From Streptomyces sedi (GTDB lineage Bacteria > Actinomycetota > Actinomycetes > Streptomycetales > Streptomycetaceae): a stretch of 64,000 bases of DNA. The position numbers were made by a program, and so were the translations under genes. The notes under the pieces were generated by a model, which saw only the letters and a program-made list of their open reading frames with translations, ran no database searches and was not told the origin of the DNA. The DNA is taken from assembly GCF_006335015.1 (NCBI RefSeq), contig NZ_VDGT01000012.1, forward strand, positions 62,001-126,000, given 5' to 3'. Positions 58,601 through 64,000 of the stretch are shown here, piece after piece; the stretch's first letter is position 1, and every line of letters starts with the position of its first letter.

Positions 58601-61600
58601 GCGACCACCCCGCCGGGCCCGCCGCCGGGGGAGAGGGCGCGCAGCGCGCCGGCCAGCCGCTCGGCACGCGCCTCCAACTCCCCGTAGCTCAGCACCGTCT
58701 CGCCCGCCACCACCGCCGGGTGCCCGGGGCGTTCCGCCGCGCGCCGCGCCACCCACGCGTGAACCGTGGTCTCCTCGACCGGCCGCGCGGGGCCGCGCTC
58801 CCAGCTCTCCGGCACCGGCTCGCCCTCGGCCGCCGGCGGCGCCAGCCGCGACAGCGGCGTCTCCGGGGCTGCCGTCGCGGCGGCCAGCACGTCGCGGAAG
58901 ACGGCGAAGAAGCCGTCGACGGTCTCCGCGTCGAACAGGTCGGCGTTGTACTCCAGATGGCAGCGCACTCCCTCGGGACCGTCGGTGAAGTACACCGTCA
59001 GGTCGGTCAGCGCCTTGTCGGGGCCCGCGTCCAGCGCCACGGCCTCGACATCCGGCAGGTCGAAGCGGAACGGCTCGGCCGACTGGAACTCCGCGCACAC
59101 CTGGAAGACCGGCGTCCGGTCCGTCCCTCGCGGCGGCGCCAACTCCCGCACCACCCGCTCGAACGGCGTCCCCGCGTGGTCGTAGGCGTCCAGCGCCACG
59201 CCCCGCACCCGGTCCAGCAGCGCGCCGAACGCGGGGTCGCCGCTCAGATCGACCCGCACCGCGAGGGTGTTGACGAAGAAGCCGACCAACTCCTCGGCGT
59301 CCCGGGGCCGTTCCGAGACCGGGACGCCCACGATCACGTCCTCCTGCCCGGTGACCCGGTGCAGCATCGCCGCCCAGCCCGCCAGCAGCGCCATGAACGG
59401 AGTGGCCCGCCGCGACTGGCCCAACGCCCGGACCCGACGGGAGAGTTCGGGTTCGAGGGAGTGGAAGACCGCGCGGCCGGCCGAGGTCATCCGCTCCGGC
59501 CTCGGCCGGTCCGTCGGCAGCTCCAGCACGGGCAGCTCGCCGCCGAGGGCCCCACGCCAGTACTCCAGGTCACGCGCCGCCTCCGGCCCGTTCTCCGCCG
59601 CCCGCACCCGTCGCGCGTGGTCGGCGTAACGGTGCTCCAGCGCCGGCAGCTCGGCCCGCGTCCCGTCGCGCTCGGCGCGGTAGAACGCGGACAGGTCCCG
59701 GCTCAGCACGGTCGCCGACGCCGCGTCGACGACGATGTGGTGGAACGACATCACCAGTACGTGCGCGTCCGCCGCCGTGCGCACCAGCCGGCTGACGAAC
59801 AGCGGCCCGCGCTCCAGGTCGAAGCGGCGGGCGCTCTCCGCCGCCAACGCCTCCCGGACGGCCTCCTCGGGGCGCGCGCCGCCGTCGACCACCTCGAAGT
59901 CGGGGGTCGCCTCCTCCCGGACCCGCTGCACCGCCGACTCACCCGCCGGGTGGAAGACGGTGCGCAGCATCTCGTGGCGTTCCACCAGCCGGCGCAGCGC
60001 CGCGTGGAGCGCGCCGGTGTCCAGCGGGCCGCTCAGCCGGATCGCCTTCACCTCGTTGTAGGCGGTGCGCCCCGGCAGCAGCCGCTCCAGGAACCAGATC
60101 CGTTCCTGCCCCGGCGAGAGCGGCGCGTCCGCCTCGGGCGCGGGACGCTCCCGGTGACGCCGGCGCAGCGCGTCCAACCGGGGGAGCCCGGCGCGCAGTT
60201 GCTCGTCCGCCACGCCGAAGTCCACCAGCGCCACGATCTCGTCGGCGCCCGCGTCGGCCACCGCCTCGGCGACCGGCAGCACCGAGTCCACGGAGCCGAT
60301 CAGCGCGCGCTGGTCGCAGTAGCGGCCGTACGCCCGGCGGAAGACCACGTCCAGGTCGTCCTCGCTCAGCGACCTGAGGTCGGCCTGGAAGCCCAGGCTG
60401 TTGGTGACGCCGCTGAAGAGCGCGAGCGAGGCGCGCATGTAGCGCGCCATCGGCTCGAACGCCTCGGCGCGCGCCGTCTCGTGGTCCTCGCCGATGTAGG
60501 TGTGCAGCAGCACGGCCACCCGCCCGGCCTCCGGGTCCAGCCCGTGCCTGGCCCTGGCGGCGCGGTAGCGGGCGATGTTCTCCCGCAGCTGCGCCACGTC
60601 CTGGGTCATCAGGTTGGTGACGATGCCCAGGTCGTGCCGGGCTGCCAGCTCGTAGGACTCGGGGTTGGCCACCACCGCCGTGTAGCACGGCGGCATCTCC
60701 TGGACCGGGCGCGGGAAGAGCCGGATCTCGCGCTCCCCGTCCCCGGTGGCGCGGCGCAGCGCGTCGCCGCGCCACAGCGTCCGCACCTGCTCAAGACGCT
60801 CGTACATCTCCTGCTTGTGCCGGCCGAAGCGCTCGGGGAAGAAGACGAAGTCGTCGGCGTTCCAGCCGCTGGCGACACCCAGGCCGATCCGCCCGCCGGA
60901 GAGGTTGTCCGCCATGGACCACTCCTCCGCCACCCGGATCGGGTCGTGCAACGGCAGCACCACGGAGCCGGCGTTGAGCCGCACCCGCGCGGTCTCGCGG
61001 GAGAGCGCGGCGGCCAGCACGGCGGGGTTGGGGAAGAGCCCGCCGAACGAGTGGAAGTGCCGTTCGGGCATCCACAGCGAGGAGAAGTCGTGCCGGTCGG
61101 CGAACCTGGCCGCCTCCATCAGCACCTCGTAGCGGCCCTGGCCGCCCCCGGGTCCCGGCGGCGCCTCGTTCTCCGGGTAGTCGCCGAAGAAGTACAGCCC
61201 GAAGTCGGCGCGCCGCCCGGGCGAACCCACGGGCTTCGCGGCGGGCGCGTCGACGGGCGCGGGCCGCTTCGCGGCAACGGGTGCGGGGGCGGGGACGGGG
61301 GCGGGGACGGTGGCGGCCGTCGTGGTGGGTTCGGCCGGTGCCGCGGCCGGGCGCGGGCGGTCGGTGGGGAAGAACCCGCCGGCGCGCAGCTCGCGCAGCG
61401 CGCCGCGCACCGCCTCGTCCACCCGCGCCACGTCCTCGTCGGTGTGGGCGGTGGAGAGGAAGAAGTTCCGCCACTCCCAGACGTGCACCCCGCGCAACAT
61501 CAGGTGGTAGTAGAGGAGTTCCATGTCCGCGTGGTGCTCGAAGCGGAACTGCGAGCCGAACCACCGCAGCCGCAGCGGGAACTCCTCCTCCTCGAAGAAC

Positions 61601-62907
61601 GCGTTGAGCCCGGTGGCCAGCGCGGCGGTGCGGTCGTTCAGCCGCCGCTGGAGCCCGGGGCCCTGCTCCTTCAGATGGGTGAGCACGGCGCGGGCGGCCG
61701 TCATCGACACCGGGTGCTGGAGATAGGTGCCGCCGAAGAACGTGGTGTCGGCGGGCGGCACGCTGTCGTCGCCGTAACTCCACCACCCGCCGTCGACCCC
61801 GTCCATGATGTCGGCACGGCCGGCGATCGCCCCGACGGGGAAGCCGCCGCCGAGCAGCTTGCCGTAGGTGGCGAGGTCGGGGGTGACGCCGTACAGCTCC
61901 TGCGCGCCGCGCAGCGCGGGGCGGAAGCCGGTCAGCATCTCGTCGAAGAGCAGCACGATGCCGTGGCGCGCGGTCAGTTCGCGCAGCCGGCGCACGAACT
62001 CCACCGGCTGGAGCGCCGGGTTGCGGCTCTGCACGGGCTCGACGACGACGGCGGCGATCCGCGCGGCGTCCCGTTCGATCGTCGCCAGCGCCTCCTCGCT
62101 GCCGTAGGTCAGCACGCTCAGCTCGGCGACCGCGCTGTCCGGGATGCCGCGCGAGACGGGGACGGTGCGTGCCGAGGCGTCCCGGCCGGCGACCCGGCCG
62201 AGCACCTGGTCGGCGTGGCCGTGGTAGGCGCCCTGGAACGTGACGATCCGGTCCCTGCCGGTGGCGGCGCGGGCGAGCCGGATGGCGGCGGCGTTGGCCT
62301 CCGTGCCGGAGTTGGCGAACGCGACGCGCTCCAACCCGGTGATCTCCGCGAGGAGTTCGGCCGTCTCGCCGGTCTCGGCGCTGCGCGGGCCGAGCCGGAT
62401 GCCACGGGAGAGATGGGCGTGGACGGCCTCCCGGACGAACTCCGGCTCGTGGCCGAATAGCAGCACCCCGAAGCCCATGGTGATGTCGGTGTAGACGTTG
62501 CCGTCGATGTCCTCGATCCGGGACCCGGCCGCGCGCGAGGCCGCCACCGGGTACAGCATCTCCTTGGTCGAGCGGCGGAAGCCGACGACGGCCCGGCTGT
62601 CGGCGAGCCGGCGCCGGTGGCGCTGCGTCAGCCGCTTGGAGGCGGCGGTCCTGGCGGTGTAGCGGCGCACGAGGTCGTCCAGGTGCTCCTGTTGCGCGCG
62701 GGGGGCGCCCGCGCGGACCATCCCGCTGTTCCGCGCGACCTCCACGCGGGGGCCGTGCTCCCGCGGTCGCGCCGCCCCGCTTCCGGCCGCGGTCTCAGTT
62801 CCCGCGCCGGTGACGGCGTTCATCTGCTCGGTGACGCGTCGCGCCAGCGCGGTCATGGCCGCCAGGTCCTGGTCGAGGTCCCGGATGCGGCTGCCCTGGT
62901 CGTTCAC
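55603..62907 (-). CDS. NRPS with aminotransferase and luciferase-like monooxygenase domains
   Basis: 2434 residues. Order: N-terminal helical/coil segment 1-85 (possible docking); class III aminotransferase (glutamate-1-semialdehyde aminomutase type) about 90-510 with NSGTEANAAAIRLAR, LLFDEMLTGFRP and PLP Lys350 (TYGKLLGGGFP); Pro/Ala linker; LLM flavin monooxygenase 566-915 (LYFFGDYPEN, MPERHFHSFGG); C1 925-1360 (HHIVVDAAS, His1057); A 1395-1880 (YTSGSTGVPKG near 1530, FDASLLEIW, Lys1867); PCP (Ser1930); C2 from about 2000 (HHCTCDGW, His2138). No thioesterase. An aminotransferase after a PKS module converts a beta-ketoacyl thioester to a beta-amino acid (as in iturin/mycosubtilin); LLM is expected to hydroxylate. 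The start overlaps the upstream PKS stop by four bases. Confidence 0.93.
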   Translation of the reverse strand: MNDQGSRIRDLDQDLAAMTALARRVTEQMNAVTGAGTETAAGSGAARPREHGPRVEVARNSGMVRAGAPRAQQEHLDDLVRRYTARTAASKRLTQRHRRRLADSRAVVGFRRSTKEMLYPVAASRAAGSRIEDIDGNVYTDITMGFGVLLFGHEPEFVREAVHAHLSRGIRLGPRSAETGETAELLAEITGLERVAFANSGTEANAAAIRLARAATGRDRIVTFQGAYHGHADQVLGRVAGRDASARTVPVSRGIPDSAVAELSVLTYGSEEALATIERDAARIAAVVVEPVQSRNPALQPVEFVRRLRELTARHGIVLLFDEMLTGFRPALRGAQELYGVTPDLATYGKLLGGGFPVGAIAGRADIMDGVDGGWWSYGDDSVPPADTTFFGGTYLQHPVSMTAARAVLTHLKEQGPGLQRRLNDRTAALATGLNAFFEEEEFPLRLRWFGSQFRFEHHADMELLYYHLMLRGVHVWEWRNFFLSTAHTDEDVARVDEAVRGALRELRAGGFFPTDRPRPAAAPAEPTTTAATVPAPVPAPAPVAAKRPAPVDAPAAKPVGSPGRRADFGLYFFGDYPENEAPPGPGGGQGRYEVLMEAARFADRHDFSSLWMPERHFHSFGGLFPNPAVLAAALSRETARVRLNAGSVVLPLHDPIRVAEEWSMADNLSGGRIGLGVASGWNADDFVFFPERFGRHKQEMYERLEQVRTLWRGDALRRATGDGEREIRLFPRPVQEMPPCYTAVVANPESYELAARHDLGIVTNLMTQDVAQLRENIARYRAARARHGLDPEAGRVAVLLHTYIGEDHETARAEAFEPMARYMRASLALFSGVTNSLGFQADLRSLSEDDLDVVFRRAYGRYCDQRALIGSVDSVLPVAEAVADAGADEIVALVDFGVADEQLRAGLPRLDALRRRHRERPAPEADAPLSPGQERIWFLERLLPGRTAYNEVKAIRLSGPLDTGALHAALRRLVERHEMLRTVFHPAGESAVQRVREEATPDFEVVDGGARPEEAVREALAAESARRFDLERGPLFVSRLVRTAADAHVLVMSFHHIVVDAASATVLSRDLSAFYRAERDGTRAELPALEHRYADHARRVRAAENGPEAARDLEYWRGALGGELPVLELPTDRPRPERMTSAGRAVFHSLEPELSRRVRALGQSRRATPFMALLAGWAAMLHRVTGQEDVIVGVPVSERPRDAEELVGFFVNTLAVRVDLSGDPAFGALLDRVRGVALDAYDHAGTPFERVVRELAPPRGTDRTPVFQVCAEFQSAEPFRFDLPDVEAVALDAGPDKALTDLTVYFTDGPEGVRCHLEYNADLFDAETVDGFFAVFRDVLAAATAAPETPLSRLAPPAAEGEPVPESWERGPARPVEETTVHAWVARRAAERPGHPAVVAGETVLSYGELEARAERLAGALRALSPGGGPGGVVAVWLPRSADLVVAQLAIWRAGGACLPLDPSLGAARAADVIAESRAYAVVSAETGVPPLRLPDAVAVVAPDAAAPGGGVPPASAVGGGASPACVIYTSGSTGVPKGVVLTHRGVVDLCGWHHGRFGFTAEDRSAAVCGQSFDASLLEIWPALTAGGTVVVADEAVRTDPLALARWYGERGIAFSILPTALGEQLMRLPAVEQPPLRHLLLGGEQLRVRPRPEARYEAVNVYGPTETTVLCLAESVPPRDDGADDGPIPIGRPVDNVRLRVVDDAGGPVPVGAVGELLVSGPGVADGYLHRTDLTGERFRGDPSPRHYRTGDLVRWTPEGRLSFVGRADDQVKIRGFRVEPEEVALVLGRLAGVRRAAVVGRVRDNGETVLDAHVVPVAPAADDAGRRAWAELLARELADRLPEYMVPRAWNVLAELPLSANGKLDRARLAPAGLRLGVGGPRAEGEGPGPAPARGARLREIWAAEFDLAPEAVDPDVSLFDLGGHSLTAMRLVNRFREEWGVEYPLSRLYEEPTPRAVAAFLDGGADGGTDGGGGRGGDEGGAPAGGAAAGSERRVVRAGPSTEQQARFATRHGQHARPQVYNVALRIDLSGTLDEGALASALRTVVERHESLRTRLVRAADGSWRQEVLEPVPVALPVDDLTDRPEAEREALVGEIARRAAETPLDPFTGDVLAHRLVRAGADAWTLVLVLHHCTCDGWAVTVLLKEVAALYRAALTGADDGLSAEPPQQVEYARWQAELYRTTGERRLDYWLKELADAPFRAELPLDRPRPETLSGAGGVVPFTVPADVWKAVERWAAWRGTTPFVVTAAALGRLLGSKAERADVLLNISYAGRESRAFESLVGCTATGFTLRVRDGEGGSFAALVDQVAGSVVRGMELAMPARRVAPVMRERTGVPMPDGLALGLAYESSLDTGMDLPGLTAAVEDVPADASRSEFIMVLDPAGGELGGVVEYSADLWDRETVRAWTEEYVALLRESVEEPGGEATG

Positions 62908-64000
62908 CTGGACTCCCCGTCGTCCGTCCGGGCGGCGGGGGCACCGTGGGCGGCGTTCGCCGGGCTCGCCGCGTTCTGGAGGGTCAGCAGCTGGGTGAGC
63001 TGGGTCAGCATCTGGAGCTGGATCTGGGACATCTGCTGGACGCGCAGCGACAGTTCCTCCAGCTCGCGCCGGGTGACGAACTCGCCGGCGGCCGGCGGCG
63101 GCGCGGGCGCGGCAGGCGGGGCGGGCACGTGCGGAGCCGGGGCCTGTGGCGCCGGAAGAGCCGGGGCCGGGGCGGCGGGCAGCGGCGACAGCGGTGGGGG
63201 CGCGTCGGCGGTGGGCGGCGCGGCCGGCGGGGGCGGCGTGACGGACGCGGCGGCGGGCAGCCGGGTGGTGATGAGTTCCGCGAGCAGCCGGGGCGTGCCG
63301 GTCTCCTCGAACAACTCGCGCATCGTCACCCGCACCCCGTGCTCCTGCTCGATCTCCCGCAGGACGTTGATCATCAGCAGGGAATCGGCGCCCAGGTCGA
63401 AGAAGGTGGCGTCCACGGGCACCGAGGCGGGGTCCTCGCCGAGGCTGCGGGCGAGCACCGCCAGGATGCCCTCCAGTATCGGCCCGCCGACCGCCGCCGA
63501 GGCGGTCGGTCCCGGCGGCGCGGTCCTCGTGCTGTCCGTTGTCATCGTGCTTTCCTCTCTCGCCGGGACCTGGGGCGCCGGCGGTGCGGGGGGCCTGGGC
63601 GGTGAGCCGATCCAGTGGGACCGGCGCTGGAAGCGGTAGCCGGGCAGCGGCACGCGCCGCCCCCCGCTACCGGCGAGGAACACCTCCCAGTGGACGTCGG
63701 CCCCCGCGCAGTGCAGTGCGGTGGCCGCGTCGTGGAGAGCGCCGAGGCCGGCACCCCGACGCAGGGAGGGAACGGCCCGCACACCCGCCCGCACGCGGCG
63801 GGCCAGGCCGCTGAGCGTGGTGTGCGGACCGATCTCCAGCAGCACCCCGGGTCCGGTGTCGGCGACGGCGCGCAGCGCCGCGTCGTAGCGGACCGGTTCG
63901 CGGGCGTGCCGCAGCAGGTAGTCGCGGTCCGGCACCCACCCGGGGGCGCGCGGGTGACCGTCGAGGGCGCTGACGAACGTGGTGCGCGCCGGCGTGAACG
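62904..64000 (-). CDS. Type I polyketide synthase, C-terminal AT and ACP (partial)
   Basis: The gene continues past the right edge, and only its last 365 or so codons are seen. The visible order is the end of the acyltransferase and post-AT linker (FVSALDGHPRAPGW, DYLLRHAREPVRYDAALRAV, VLLEIGPHTTLSGLA, GYRFQRRSHWIG), an ACP with the phosphopantetheine Ser in FFDLGADSLLMINVL, a long Ala/Pro linker and a C-terminal amphipathic helix (TRRELEELSLRVQQMSQIQL) of docking-domain type. KS and the start of AT must lie beyond the window. It shares four bases with the aminotransferase-NRPS gene and would hand its beta-ketoacyl chain to it. Confidence 0.92.
   Translation of the reverse strand, partial: FTPARTTFVSALDGHPRAPGWVPDRDYLLRHAREPVRYDAALRAVADTGPGVLLEIGPHTTLSGLARRVRAGVRAVPSLRRGAGLGALHDAATALHCAGADVHWEVFLAGSGGRRVPLPGYRFQRRSHWIGSPPRPPAPPAPQVPAREESTMTTDSTRTAPPGPTASAAVGGPILEGILAVLARSLGEDPASVPVDATFFDLGADSLLMINVLREIEQEHGVRVTMRELFEETGTPRLLAELITTRLPAAASVTPPPPAAPPTADAPPPLSPLPAAPAPALPAPQAPAPHVPAPPAAPAPPPAAGEFVTRRELEELSLRVQQMSQIQLQMLTQLTQLLTLQNAASPANAAHGAPAARTDDGESR

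Noticed and set aside
55543..62460. 2305-codon plus-strand frame opposite the NRPS
   Set aside because: Antisense shadow; Arg/Gln/His-rich low-complexity translation, whereas the minus strand encodes complete enzyme domains.

Overview
The window is high-GC actinobacterial chromosome, almost certainly from Streptomyces or a close relative. The signs are GC-rich third codon positions throughout, very few TTA codons, a DUF397/XRE-DUF5753 pair, a DUF574-type methyltransferase, GTG starts, and the short 'GCGCAGTTCCCCGCGCCCC' intergenic repeat typical of Streptomyces. I saw no rRNA, tRNA, CRISPR array or insertion sequence.

Layout. (a) 1-3.1 kb: regulator/VOC pair, SAM-methyltransferase, and XRE + DUF397 genes. 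(b) 3.5-9.8 kb: a class II lanthipeptide synthetase (LanM), a small Cys-free membrane protein behind it, and a convergent LAL-type LuxR regulator. (c) 10-18.4 kb: glycerate kinase + SLC13 permease operon, an OmpR-type two-component system with a small acidic secreted protein, an MFS/LysR divergent pair, and an FHA protein. (d) 18.5-24 kb: membrane Ser/Thr kinase, secreted PL7 alginate lyase, a class V aminotransferase, an intergenic repeat cluster and a TerB protein with a probable frameshift. (e) 24.3-36.5 kb: MFS exporter followed by a 3638-residue hybrid synthase (acyl-AMP ligase, ACP, KS, AT, ACP, luciferase-like monooxygenase, C, A, PCP, C). (f) 36.6-55.5 kb: a block of ordinary accessory genes: GlxA/DJ-1, DHA2 exporter/TetR, MerR/old yellow enzyme, two pectate lyases, DODA dioxygenase/flavoprotein, aminoglycoside-phosphotransferase-like protein, TetR, pyruvyltransferase-like protein, ALO-type oxidase and a PLP racemase-fold protein. 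(g) 55.6-64 kb, minus strand and running off the edge: a second hybrid line whose PKS protein ends in AT-ACP and passes to a 2434-residue protein with aminotransferase, luciferase-like monooxygenase, C, A, PCP and C domains.

The most interesting feature is the pair of convergent megasynthases, which share the unusual order LLM-C-A-PCP-C and both stop after a condensation domain with no thioesterase. The second carries an aminotransferase directly before the monooxygenase. That order predicts an alpha-hydroxy-beta-amino acyl unit of the kind seen in microginin-type peptidase inhibitors; this is inference from domain order, not proof. TTA (bldA-dependent) codons occur near the N-termini of the first megasynthase, the LAL regulator beside LanM and the membrane kinase, which suggests developmental control. 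Several promoters carry clear dyads next to a cognate regulator gene (YafY-like, XRE, LysR, TetR, MerR, OmpR).
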